In this document: positions 14,242 through 22,243 of the stretch, one piece after another | How the letters are laid out: each line of letters starts with the position of its first letter | How positions within the stretch are numbered: the stretch's first letter is position 1 | Source: DAOTXN01 sp034435435 | GTDB taxonomy: Bacteria > Chloroflexota > Anaerolineae > S140-20 | Assembly (NCBI GenBank): GCA_034435435.1 | Contig: DAOTXN010000041.1 | Location: 1-22,294 of the forward strand | DNA: 22,294 bases | Reading direction: 5' to 3' | Made by a program: the position numbers and the translations under genes | Notes under the pieces: generated by a model | The model's input: the letters and a program-made list of their open reading frames with translations, nothing else | Told to the model about the DNA's origin: nothing | Databases searched by the model: none

Positions 14242-16590
14242 ATGACTCATCACACTTCCGAACCCATCGGCAAAAGCGTTCCACGCATAGACGCTTACGA
14301 AAAGGTGACCGGAGCGGCCGTCTTTGCCGATGACATGCAATTCGGTCCCGGCTTGTACCACGGTCGCCTGGTGCGCAGCCCCCACGCTCATGCCTTGATC
14401 AAGCGCATTGACGCCAGCCGGGCCCTAAAATTGTCCGGCGTCAAGGCCGTCGTCACCGGTCAAGACGTTTGCACGCGCATCGGCTTATATCTGATAGACC
14501 GCCCCATTTTTCCCGTTGACCGGGTGCGCGTGGTCGGTGAGCCGGTAGCAGGGGTAGTGGCGACGAGCGAGCAGATCGCTGAAGAGGCCGCGCGACTGGT
14601 CGAGGTCGAGTACGAGGCGCTGCCGGCTGTGTTTGACCCGGTGCAAGCCGCCCAGCCCGACGCCCCGTTGCTTCACCCCGACCTGGGGACATACGAGGTG
14701 GCCAACTTTATCTTTCCCAAGCCGGGCACCAACATCTCTGAACATTTCAAGCTGCGCAAAGGGGACGTCGAAACCGCGTGGCCCCGGTGCGCCGCCATCG
14801 TCGAAGGGACGTTCCGCCTGCCCCGCATTCAGCACGCGCCCATCGAGCCGCACGTGGCGGTGGCCCGCTGGGAACCGTCCGGCGAGGTGACGCTGTGGAC
14901 CTGTTCCCAATCTCCCTTTGCCCAGCGCGACCTGATCGCGCAGAGCCTGGGCATCCCGCACGGCAATCTGCGTGTCGTCTCTCCGTACATTGGCGGCGGG
15001 TTCGGCGGCAAGGCCGGCGTATCCATAGAGGTATACGCTGTCATCCTGGCCCAGGCGGTCAAGGGCCGTCCGGTAAAACTGCGCATGACGCGCGAGGAAG
15101 AGTTTATCGCCACGACCACGCGCCAGAGTCTGGCGGCGAACACCAAGATCGGCTGCGACGCAGAGGGCAATCTATTGGCGATGGAGACCGCGTATTACTT
15201 TGGCGGGGGCGCGTACAACGACTATGGCGTCAACATCGCCCGCGCGGCGGGTTACTCTTGCACCGGTCCCTACGACATTCCCAACGTCAAAGGAGATTCG
15301 TACTGCGTCTACACCAACGAGCCTATCGGCAGCGCCATGCGCGGCTTTGGTATGCCCGAGATTCACTGGGGCATCGAGCAGATTATGGACCAGCTCGCCG
15401 CCAAGATCGGCATGGACCCGGCCGAGTTCCGCCGCCGCAACTGCGTCAAGACCGGCGACAAGATTCTGACCGGGATGGAGATGCCGGCGATCAATCTCGT
15501 GGCTTGCATTGACAAGGTGACACAAGCCATTGACTGGGGCAGAAAGGAAACGCCCTCTGCGCCGCACAAAAAGCGCGGCAAAGGCATCGCCATCATGTGG
15601 AAAGCTCCGGCCATGCCGCCCAACCCGGGCAGCGCGGCCATCGTGCGCTTTAACGAAGACGCGACGGTGAACGTCGAGATCGGCGCTCAAGACCTGGGGC
15701 AGGGCGCGTTTACCGTCCTGGCGCAGATGGCGGCCCAAGCGCTGGGCGTGCCCTATGAGTGGGTGCGCATTTCGGTCCCGGTGGACACCAAGTACAGCCC
15801 CTACGAGTGGCAAACGGTTGCCAGCCGCATCACCTGGTCCACCGGTAACGCGGTCAGGGCCGCTGCGCAGGATGCCCGGCGACAGATTCTGGAAATCGTG
15901 GCTGAACACTGGGACGAAGACCCCCAAGACCTGGACATCAAGGACGGCAACGTGATTTCGTATAAATCGGAGCGCGAGCAGCCCTTGGAGAAAATGGTCG
16001 TCTATGGATTGCCCAACGAAAACTTTGAAGGTTGGAAAGGCGGCCCCGTCGTCGGGCAGGGCCATTTCATGCCGACTTATGTGACCAACCTGGACTTTGA
16101 GACCGGCCAGGGCGCGCGCGCGGTGGTGCACTATACGGTCGGCGCGCAGGCCGTTGATCTGGAAATAGATACCGAGACCGGCCAGATCGAGGTATTGAAA
16201 ATCGCCAGCGCCTATGACGTGGGCAAGGCGATTAACCCAGACCTGGTCATGACCCAGATCGAGGGCGGCGCAGTTCATGGGATGAGTTCGGCTTTCGAGG
16301 CGCTCCGTTTTGACGAAAACGGGCAGCCTCTCAACCCCAGCTTTGTGGACTATCGCATCATGACCGCCGCAGACGTGCCCCAGGAAATCCACGGCGACTT
16401 TGTCGAGACGGCTTTGGAGGACGGCCCATGGGGGGCGCGCGGCGTGGGAGAACACGTGATGGTGCAGACCGCGCCAGCGATGGCCAACGCCATTTTCGAC
16501 GCGCTGGGTATTCGCTTCAATCAATTGCCACTTTCGGCAGAGAAGGTTTTCCTGGCGCTGCAGGAGGCAAAGTCCGATACAAGCGATTAA
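14242..16590 (+). CDS. Molybdopterin-binding catalytic subunit, xanthine dehydrogenase-like, set 2
   Basis: Catalytic subunit of the second enzyme, 782 residues. A hammerhead domain (about 20-135) is followed by the Mo-binding domains. GGGFGGK is at 251-257 and AMRGFGMPE has its arginine at 367, in the position of the xanthine dehydrogenase FRGFG loop. The catalytic glutamate is E737 in GARGVGE. The RGFG loop differs from RGAGR of set 1, so the two enzymes probably act on different substrates or positions. ATG 14242 has AAGGAGG upstream and starts one base after the preceding stop; an upstream in-frame ATG at 14167 lies inside the 2Fe-2S gene. A purine or other aromatic N-heterocycle is plausible but not proven. 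Confidence 0.92.
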   Translation: MTHHTSEPIGKSVPRIDAYEKVTGAAVFADDMQFGPGLYHGRLVRSPHAHALIKRIDASRALKLSGVKAVVTGQDVCTRIGLYLIDRPIFPVDRVRVVGEPVAGVVATSEQIAEEAARLVEVEYEALPAVFDPVQAAQPDAPLLHPDLGTYEVANFIFPKPGTNISEHFKLRKGDVETAWPRCAAIVEGTFRLPRIQHAPIEPHVAVARWEPSGEVTLWTCSQSPFAQRDLIAQSLGIPHGNLRVVSPYIGGGFGGKAGVSIEVYAVILAQAVKGRPVKLRMTREEEFIATTTRQSLAANTKIGCDAEGNLLAMETAYYFGGGAYNDYGVNIARAAGYSCTGPYDIPNVKGDSYCVYTNEPIGSAMRGFGMPEIHWGIEQIMDQLAAKIGMDPAEFRRRNCVKTGDKILTGMEMPAINLVACIDKVTQAIDWGRKETPSAPHKKRGKGIAIMWKAPAMPPNPGSAAIVRFNEDATVNVEIGAQDLGQGAFTVLAQMAAQALGVPYEWVRISVPVDTKYSPYEWQTVASRITWSTGNAVRAAAQDARRQILEIVAEHWDEDPQDLDIKDGNVISYKSEREQPLEKMVVYGLPNENFEGWKGGPVVGQGHFMPTYVTNLDFETGQGARAVVHYTVGAQAVDLEIDTETGQIEVLKIASAYDVGKAINPDLVMTQIEGGAVHGMSSAFEALRFDENGQPLNPSFVDYRIMTAADVPQEIHGDFVETALEDGPWGARGVGEHVMVQTAPAMANAIFDALGIRFNQLPLSAEKVFLALQEAKSDTSD

Positions 16591-16612
16591 AAATCTATCA
16601 GCTTGTTAACCA

Positions 16613-16621
16613 TGTTACAAT
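16613..16621 (+). promoter_or_regulatory. Possible extended -10 promoter for the Nudix gene
   Basis: TGTTACAAT combines a TGn extension with TACAAT at 16616-16621. No good -35 box lies 17 bases upstream. It is followed at 16643-16663 by heptad-like text (TTGCGTT, TCACGTT, TTACGCA) and by GGAGA before the start codon. This is only a candidate. Confidence 0.35.
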
Positions 16622-16674
16622 CTCTCCCGCAATCTCGTCAAGTTGCGTTTCACGTTTTACGCAGGAGACAGTTG

Positions 16675-17124
16675 ATGCAATCTATCTATTACCGGGCCGC
16701 TGGCGGCGTCGTGGTTCACGCCGACCAGGTGTTGCTTCTCGACCGTCCCGCTCGCGACGAGGTGCGCTTACCCAAAGGTCACATCGAGGCCGGTGAGTCG
16801 CCGGAACAGGCCGCATTGCGTGAAGTGCGCGAAGAGACTGGGTATATTGAGTTGAAAATCCTGGCCGACCTGGGGATGCAACAGACCCACTTTGTGCGGC
16901 CGTTCACCGGTGAACCCGTCACCCGCGACGAATTTTATTTTCTGATGCGTCTGCTGGACGACACACGGGTTGACCGAGATGCACACGAGCATCAGTTCGT
17001 CCCGATCTGGGCGTCGTTGGCTGGGGCGGTGTCTCGGTTGACCTACGAGACCGAGCGCGAGTTTGTCCGCCGGGCGCTACGCTGGCTCCAGGAGAACGCG
17101 TTGTCAGCCGAGCTACGATGCTAA
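16675..17124 (+). CDS. Nudix hydrolase
   Basis: Small hydrolase of nucleoside diphosphates linked to another moiety. The complete Nudix box is visible at residues 35-57 (G-x5-E-x7-REVREETGY), with the metal-binding REVREE core intact. A preceding RLPKGH segment resembles the diadenosine-tetraphosphatase/MutT-like groups. ATG 16675 was chosen because CAGGAGA is 7 bases upstream and the protein then starts with the usual strand; a longer reading from 16603 adds an atypical 24-residue tail. The product is 149 residues. The exact substrate cannot be told. It sits alone between the hydroxylase operon and the glycosyltransferase gene. Confidence 0.9.
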   Translation: MQSIYYRAAGGVVVHADQVLLLDRPARDEVRLPKGHIEAGESPEQAALREVREETGYIELKILADLGMQQTHFVRPFTGEPVTRDEFYFLMRLLDDTRVDRDAHEHQFVPIWASLAGAVSRLTYETEREFVRRALRWLQENALSAELRC

Positions 17125-17130
17125 TATACT
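17101..17130 (+). promoter_or_regulatory. Candidate promoter for the glycosyltransferase/VanZ pair
   Basis: TTGTCA at 17101-17106, inside the end of the Nudix gene, and TATACT at 17125-17130 are 18 bases apart. Transcription would start near 17137, leaving a leader of about 125 bases if translation starts at 17262. Moderate match only. Confidence 0.4.
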
Positions 17131-17261
17131 TCGTATAGTCAGTATAGCAAAATGCACCCGGAAGCAAAAATGATCATCCACAAAATCGAGTACCGAGCGC
17201 TGGGTGCGTCGGCATGTGTCGGGCGTGTCAGCAAGACAGCGCTGGAGTGAGGGGTGAAGCG

Positions 17262-18467
17262 TTGCGCGTAGTGATGATTGGCCCTTTTGCCTGGTCGCCC
17301 AAAGGGACGGTAAGTGCGCGAGCCTTTTTTATGGCGCGCGAGCTGGTCGCGCAAGGCCACGCAGTCACTATCTTGATGCCGCCCTACGACAACCCAGCTC
17401 ACTCTGGGTGGGAATGGGAGCGCGACGGCGTGCGGTTGGTAAATGCGCGCCTGCCTACTTTTGGCGATTCGCCCCACGCCCGGTTGCGCGTGCCGCTGGC
17501 GCTGGCCTGGCGAGCCGCCCGCCTCCAACCCGACGTGGTCCATGTGTTCAAGCCTGTCGGTTACGCTGGCCTGTCCGGGTTGTATCTGCGATGGCTTTGG
17601 CCGCGCCTGCCGCTAGTTCTGGACTGCGATGATTGGGAGGGGCGCGGAGGCTGGGCCGATATCAACCCTTATCCACGCCTGTGGCGGCGCTTCTTTTATT
17701 GGCAGGATGAGTGGCTGGCTCGCCACGCCGACGCAGCCACTGTGGCTAGTCAGACGCTGGAGAGCCGCATGTGGGGGCTCGGGTTACCGTCGGAGCGTGT
17801 TTTTTATTTGCCCAATGGTCCCGACCGGCTCTTTCGGGAACGTCGGCGTCTATCCAAGGACGAGCAAGAGCAGCTACGCCGCAGGCTGGGGGTGGGATCG
17901 GGGGCGCTGGGCGTGTACATCGGTCACATCTCTTATGGCGCGGAAGTGAGTCTGCTCCTTGAAGCGTTACCGATAGTTTTGCAGGCTGCGCCGAAATTTC
18001 GTATAGTTATGATGGGCAAAGGCAAAGGCACACCAGCAATACAAAAACAAGCTCTGCGTGCAGGGCTTGCCGAACATGTAATTTTCACGGGGTGGGTGGA
18101 TCATTCAGAGACACCGGCTTTTCTGGCAGTAGCAGACCTGGCATTGTATCCATATCGTGACGCATTGGTCAATCGGGCCAAGTGTCCCAGCAAAATCACC
18201 GCATATATGGCCATGGGTAAACCTATTATCGCCAGCGCAGTGGGCGAGATCGCAGCGTACCTAGATCACGGACGCGCCGGTTTGCTGATCGAGCCGGGTG
18301 ATGCACGCGCCTTTGCCGCTGGCATTGTCACACTGCTGCGCGACCCAGTGCAGGCAGCCGAATTAGGTCAGCGCGCCGAGCAACGCATCTGGGCGTGTTA
18401 CGATTGGGCGCAACAGACACCAAAAATGGAACGCGCCTACGAGTTAGCGCGAAAGCGGTTAGCGTGA
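17262..18467 (+). CDS. GT4-type glycosyltransferase (group 1)
   Basis: GT-B fold glycosyltransferase that transfers a sugar from a nucleotide-sugar donor, probably in cell-surface glycan synthesis. The N-terminal domain begins RVVMIGPFAWSPKGT and has the FFMARELVAQGHAVTILMP acceptor-side segment. The C-terminal domain carries the donor-binding region CPSKITAYMAMGKPII and GLLIEPGDARAFA. The TTG at 17262 was chosen because GAGGGG lies at a good distance and the Rossmann strand then starts at once. An ATG at 17214 would add 16 residues without homology-like features and has no ribosome binding site. The stop overlaps the VanZ-like gene by GTGA. Donor and acceptor are unknown. Confidence 0.85.
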   Translation: MRVVMIGPFAWSPKGTVSARAFFMARELVAQGHAVTILMPPYDNPAHSGWEWERDGVRLVNARLPTFGDSPHARLRVPLALAWRAARLQPDVVHVFKPVGYAGLSGLYLRWLWPRLPLVLDCDDWEGRGGWADINPYPRLWRRFFYWQDEWLARHADAATVASQTLESRMWGLGLPSERVFYLPNGPDRLFRERRRLSKDEQEQLRRRLGVGSGALGVYIGHISYGAEVSLLLEALPIVLQAAPKFRIVMMGKGKGTPAIQKQALRAGLAEHVIFTGWVDHSETPAFLAVADLALYPYRDALVNRAKCPSKITAYMAMGKPIIASAVGEIAAYLDHGRAGLLIEPGDARAFAAGIVTLLRDPVQAAELGQRAEQRIWACYDWAQQTPKMERAYELARKRLA

Positions 18468-18916
18468 GAACAAAAGGTCAAGGCGGGAAAAGTGTTCTGC
18501 GATGTTGGTTGAACAGTCGCGCAAGCTATTGGGCGATGGTAATAGTCTGGATGGCGCTGATTTTCATCGTATCAGCGCAATCGCAGTTGCCAGGACCTAA
18601 GGATCGCCTGCTGGATTTCTTGTTGGAAAAAACAGCGCACACAGCCGAATATGCTATTCTGGCATTTCTGTGGTTGAACGCTCTGAGAGTGAATCACGTG
18701 GCAGAGCCACGCTCCCTTCTTCTAGCCCTGCTCCTCACGTGGGCCTATGCTCTATCCGACGAATTTCATCAGAGTTTCGTGCCCGGCCGCTCGGCCGGTT
18801 GGTCAGACGTGGCCCTTGACTGGCTTGGAGCAGTCGCGGGCCTATGGGCGGCGACATACAGAAGGATATTGGACCTAGCCTCCCGGCATTGGCGTAGGGG
18901 TTTCCGTAGGGGGTAA
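18464..18916 (+). CDS. VanZ-like integral membrane protein
   Basis: Small membrane protein of the VanZ-like family; the prototype confers low-level teicoplanin resistance, but most members have no known function. Hydrophobic helices occur around residues 22-40, 55-75, 85-105 and 115-135. The family motif HTAEYAILAF and the segment SDEFHQSFVPGR are clear, followed by DVALDWLGAVAGL. GTG 18464 overlaps the glycosyltransferase stop by 4 bases, so the pair is translationally coupled. This gives 150 residues; an upstream start at 18395 would lie inside the previous gene. Its last 42 bases are shared, convergently, with the LCP gene on the other strand. Confidence 0.85.
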   Translation: MRTKGQGGKSVLRCWLNSRASYWAMVIVWMALIFIVSAQSQLPGPKDRLLDFLLEKTAHTAEYAILAFLWLNALRVNHVAEPRSLLLALLLTWAYALSDEFHQSFVPGRSAGWSDVALDWLGAVAGLWAATYRRILDLASRHWRRGFRRG

Positions 18917-20512
18917 AGGAACGGGTGTGGGCCACACAGGGCCGCGCGGTGGGACGCAAGGCTGATAATCCGCGCCCACGATCAAACGAAACGGTACAGG
19001 GCTGTTGGGATCGGGCTGAGGGACCACCCGCTCGCTCCACACGTTAAACAGCTTTTGGATCAACGGCAGAGGGCTGCCCTTGCTGGTCGTCGTAAAGTCG
19101 ATGATGACCGACTGTTCGTAATATGTGTCGGCCCCCTGAATGTTTGTCACCTGAAAACCGTTCAGCATGAGCTTGTCGGCGGCCAAAATGCCCCAGTCGC
19201 GCCGGCCGGAGCCATTCCAGATCTCGATCAGATTAAAGCCCTGCGGGGCCTGGTAGGGGTAAGGATTGAACAGCGGCTCAAGCTCAGCCAAAATCTCCTC
19301 GGTGTGTGGCAGCAACACGTTAGCCCCGCTGGGTGTGGTCCAGGCTGTGAGCATGCCGCCGTCGATGAACCCGCTGCGCAGCCGCGTAGGGTCCAGTTGC
19401 AGGCCGATCTGTGCCAGCCACAGCATGTCGTCGAGGCTGAGGTCGGTCTGCACCGTGGCCGTTAGCTCTTCCCACAACTCCGGGATGCGCGGGATCAGGC
19501 CCAGTTGCTTGGCCTTGTTGTAAATGCCCAACAGCACGCGGTGCTGGCGGCGGCTACGAGCAAACTCGCTGGTGGTCTTGCGCGAGCGCGACAGCCACAA
19601 CGCGTGCTTGCCGTCGACGTGATACAGGCCCGGCTCCGGATAAGAGATCTGCGTGACAACCGAGGGGTCTTCAGTGATGGGATCGTCGGGAAAACCATCT
19701 TCGACCGGGCAGTCCAACAACACCTCGACGCCACCCAGCGTATCTACGATGCGCATCAGCCCGGCAAAGTCCACCCGGGCAAAATAGTCCACGTGGATAC
19801 CAAAGTTATACTCAATAGTGGCCTTGACCAGCCCCGGACCACCGCCCGGATAACCTACCTGCTCACCGTGCGTGTCGGCCAGATTGATGCGATTGTAGGT
19901 CCAGTTAGGAATGTACAGCCACGTGTCGCGGGGGATCGACCACATGGTCACCGTAGGGATATTAGGGTTCACGCTAACCACGATCACCACGTCGGTGCGC
20001 CAGCCGCTCTCGTTGGGACGTTTATCGCTTCCCAGCAAGGCAATGTTGATAACCCCGGTAGGCACGCTGACCAGCGGCGCCGGTGTGGGAATGGCCTCCA
20101 TTTCCAGATCTTCGGGCAGGGCGGGCGTGGCCGTGGCCGGATAGACGCCCCGAGCCGGCACGGCCGTGGGCGTGTTTGTGGGCGTCGGGGTATCGGTGGG
20201 AGTTGCGGTCGGCGTCGGCGTCGCGCTGGGGGTAGGTGTGTCGGTGGGAGTTGCAGTCGCAGTCGGTGTATCGGTCGGTGTGGTTGAAGGTGATAAAGTT
20301 TCAGTGAAAATCGGATCGGTGGTGACGTTGGCGATGGGAATGGGGGCGCCTGGCGTCACAGCCGATGCCAGTGTCGCCGTTGGCGTGACTTCAGTTGCGC
20401 CGGCCCGTTCGAATACCATAAAGCCGATCACACCGATCCAGCCGATAATTGCCACAATAACCAACGTCTCAACTGTTTTGGGAACCTGTGTACGCTGTCT
20501 CTTTTGCTTCAT
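18875..20512 (-). CDS. LCP (LytR-CpsA-Psr) family protein with Thr/Pro linker and LytR C-terminal domain
   Basis: LCP enzymes move glycan polymers from a lipid carrier to the cell wall or another acceptor outside the membrane. Order of parts: basic N-terminus, one membrane helix (about 14-34), a Thr/Pro-rich linker (about 43-120), an LCP domain (about 152-340) and a LytR_C domain (about 425-490). It ends in a Pro-rich tail. Catalytic-type residues are visible: GSDKR 161-165, R172/D174, IPRDT 194-198, R309/R311 and the RxRRQ region 319-323. The 545 residues are long for the family because of the linker. The start codon overlaps the upstream elp3 stop as ATGA. It may cooperate with the nearby glycosyltransferase and VanZ-like genes. 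Confidence 0.9.
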   Translation of the reverse strand: MKQKRQRTQVPKTVETLVIVAIIGWIGVIGFMVFERAGATEVTPTATLASAVTPGAPIPIANVTTDPIFTETLSPSTTPTDTPTATATPTDTPTPSATPTPTATPTDTPTPTNTPTAVPARGVYPATATPALPEDLEMEAIPTPAPLVSVPTGVINIALLGSDKRPNESGWRTDVVIVVSVNPNIPTVTMWSIPRDTWLYIPNWTYNRINLADTHGEQVGYPGGGPGLVKATIEYNFGIHVDYFARVDFAGLMRIVDTLGGVEVLLDCPVEDGFPDDPITEDPSVVTQISYPEPGLYHVDGKHALWLSRSRKTTSEFARSRRQHRVLLGIYNKAKQLGLIPRIPELWEELTATVQTDLSLDDMLWLAQIGLQLDPTRLRSGFIDGGMLTAWTTPSGANVLLPHTEEILAELEPLFNPYPYQAPQGFNLIEIWNGSGRRDWGILAADKLMLNGFQVTNIQGADTYYEQSVIIDFTTTSKGSPLPLIQKLFNVWSERVVPQPDPNSPVPFRLIVGADYQPCVPPRGPVWPTPVPLPPTETPTPMPGG

Positions 20513-22170
20513 AAATCCATTGCCATATAAGTTTTGCCCGGTTCAAAACCCCATCGTTGGTAATATTCCCGCGTGCCGACAGCGGCAATGACTGCCATGC
20601 GCCGGTATCTGGCGGCATGGGCGGCGTGTCTTGCACGCTCAATGAGTTGTTGACCGATACCCACGTGTTGCGCCTCGCCGTCGCTCTCGACGCCGACCGA
20701 TAAAGCCGGGCCATATACGTGCACTTCTCGGATCATAGCACAGTTGCCGATTTCGTCAAATACGTTTTCGCGTTCATTTGCAGTCGTCAATTGTACGCGC
20801 GCCCCACGTCTGGGCAACGACAGACGCAGGAATCCCGCCAGATGTCCGCTGCGGGCGATGGCCTGGATAAAATGCTCACAGCTGACGTCGGTAGCATAGA
20901 TCAGCGTCTCCCAGCGCAAGTCTTGGCTATCCACCGACTGGCGGCGCACCTCGCGACAGCGAATACAGCGGCAATTCCGTTTTTGCTTGACCATGCGCTG
21001 CTGGACGATCTGCCGCAGGTTGGCTCGGGTGCTCCCTGCGACAATGTACCCGGCCGGGATGTCGCGCGTGACGCGATTGACGCGGCAGTAAGGAGGCACG
21101 ATGGCTTTGCAATCGGCCACCAACGCGATGAGAATTTCATCGGTGTAGGGATGATAGAGCCCGCGTTGCCATTCCTCGTATAAAGGAGTATCGGCCAGCA
21201 GCGCGCAGGGATAAATTTTGAGCTCATCCGGGCGCAGGGATGGGTCAACCCACAGTCGCTCAAAATCAGCCCGATCGCTTTCTGGCGTCGCGCCCAGCAG
21301 GTTGGGCATCCAGTGCACAGCGATCTTGAACCCGGCCAGTCGCAACAGCCGTATGGCCTGGCGGGTCTGCTCGACGGTGTGGCCACGCCGGTTGGCAGCC
21401 AATATCACGTCGTCCAGGCTTTGCACTCCAAGCTGCACTTTGGTGACGCCCAGTCGCCGCAACTGGGCGATCTCTCGTGGTGTAATCCAATCTGGGCGGG
21501 TTTCAACCACCAATCCTACGTTGCGCCGTCGGGCGCTCGCGTTCCAAATCTGAGCCTGCTCCACGGACTCGGCGGGGCGTTCGTTCAGCACATCCAAACA
21601 GCGCCGCACGAACCATTCTTGATAGTCAGCCCGATAGGCCGACCACGTGCCGCCCAGGATGAGCAGCTCTATTTTGTCAGTGGGGTGGCCGATGTTCTCT
21701 AACGCCCGAATGCGGGCCTGGGTTTGCTTAAAGGGGTCGAAGTCATGGTAGGCGGCGCGCATTGCGCCCGGCTCGTCAGGCAAATAACTCTTGGGCATCC
21801 GAAAGTCGGTGGGACAAAAGATGCACTGACCGGGGCACGGATAAGGCCGGGTGAGAACCGTCACCGGAGCCACGCCGGAGAGGGTGCGGATGGGTTTCAT
21901 CTGCAAGCGGCGCAGAGTCCCATGGTCAAAACGCACCACGCCCCGCTCGCACAAAGTGCGATAGCCGTGGACCAACTCGTGCTTGCTAAAAGTCGTTGCG
22001 CCGTTTTTGGAATACTGACCCAGCCAGCGCCGCAGATCGGCAGGCGTGCAATTGTCGGCCGCCTGCACTCTCTGGATAATAGCGAGCAGTTGCGCCCCGT
22101 GGCGCTCCAGATCAACTGGACCGTGAGCTGCCAACCACCGGGCTTCGCGGGATAGAGTCTCAGCGCTCAT
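20509..22170 (-). CDS. elp3: Elp3 family radical SAM tRNA uridine-34 modification enzyme
   Basis: Stand-alone bacterial Elp3. It uses S-adenosylmethionine radical chemistry and acetyl-CoA to start cm5U-type modification of wobble uridine in tRNA. The 4Fe-4S ligands are C112, C116 and C119 (CPGQCIFC). The family segments FRMPKSYLPDEPGA, KIELLILGGTWS, VGLVVETRPDW and VQLGVQSLDD follow. A cysteine-rich CRCIRC stretch lies in the linker, and a GNAT acetyltransferase domain occupies about 435-553 (GIGQQLIERA, GTREYYQRWGFE). The 553 residues are the normal length. A homologue from Dehalococcoides, also a Chloroflexota member, has been studied structurally. There is no ribosome binding site before the ATG; the promoter placement suggests leaderless translation. 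Confidence 0.95.
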   Translation of the reverse strand: MSAETLSREARWLAAHGPVDLERHGAQLLAIIQRVQAADNCTPADLRRWLGQYSKNGATTFSKHELVHGYRTLCERGVVRFDHGTLRRLQMKPIRTLSGVAPVTVLTRPYPCPGQCIFCPTDFRMPKSYLPDEPGAMRAAYHDFDPFKQTQARIRALENIGHPTDKIELLILGGTWSAYRADYQEWFVRRCLDVLNERPAESVEQAQIWNASARRRNVGLVVETRPDWITPREIAQLRRLGVTKVQLGVQSLDDVILAANRRGHTVEQTRQAIRLLRLAGFKIAVHWMPNLLGATPESDRADFERLWVDPSLRPDELKIYPCALLADTPLYEEWQRGLYHPYTDEILIALVADCKAIVPPYCRVNRVTRDIPAGYIVAGSTRANLRQIVQQRMVKQKRNCRCIRCREVRRQSVDSQDLRWETLIYATDVSCEHFIQAIARSGHLAGFLRLSLPRRGARVQLTTANERENVFDEIGNCAMIREVHVYGPALSVGVESDGEAQHVGIGQQLIERARHAAHAARYRRMAVIAAVGTREYYQRWGFEPGKTYMAMDL

Positions 22171-22177
22171 CGCAGGG

Positions 22178-22207
22178 ATTGTATAGGAAAGGGTTCTGTC
22201 TTGTCAA
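22178..22207 (-). promoter_or_regulatory. Promoter for elp3-LCP, giving a near-leaderless transcript
   Basis: On the minus strand TTGACA (22207-22202) is followed by TATACA (16-base spacer) or TACAAT (22183-22178, 18-base spacer). The predicted transcription start is about 22171-22173, one to three bases before the ATG at 22170. No Shine-Dalgarno sequence exists in the intervening bases. Confidence 0.65.
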
Positions 22208-22243
22208 GCAGTTGAAAGCTGAAGAGTGCGGTATCCGAGGAGT

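Noticed and set aside
15172..16524. 450-residue open frame on the minus strand
   Set aside because: It is antisense to the set 2 catalytic subunit, whose motifs are intact. The minus-strand product is His/Arg-rich with no family features, as expected from a codon shadow in GC-rich DNA.
17124..17142. loxP-like half site (TATACTTCGTATA)
   Set aside because: Only part of one arm matches and the second inverted arm is missing, so it is a chance likeness.
20166..20591. Val/Gly-rich open frame opposite the LCP linker
   Set aside because: The VGV repeats are just the complement of Thr/Pro codons in the real linker; there is no ribosome site or family feature.
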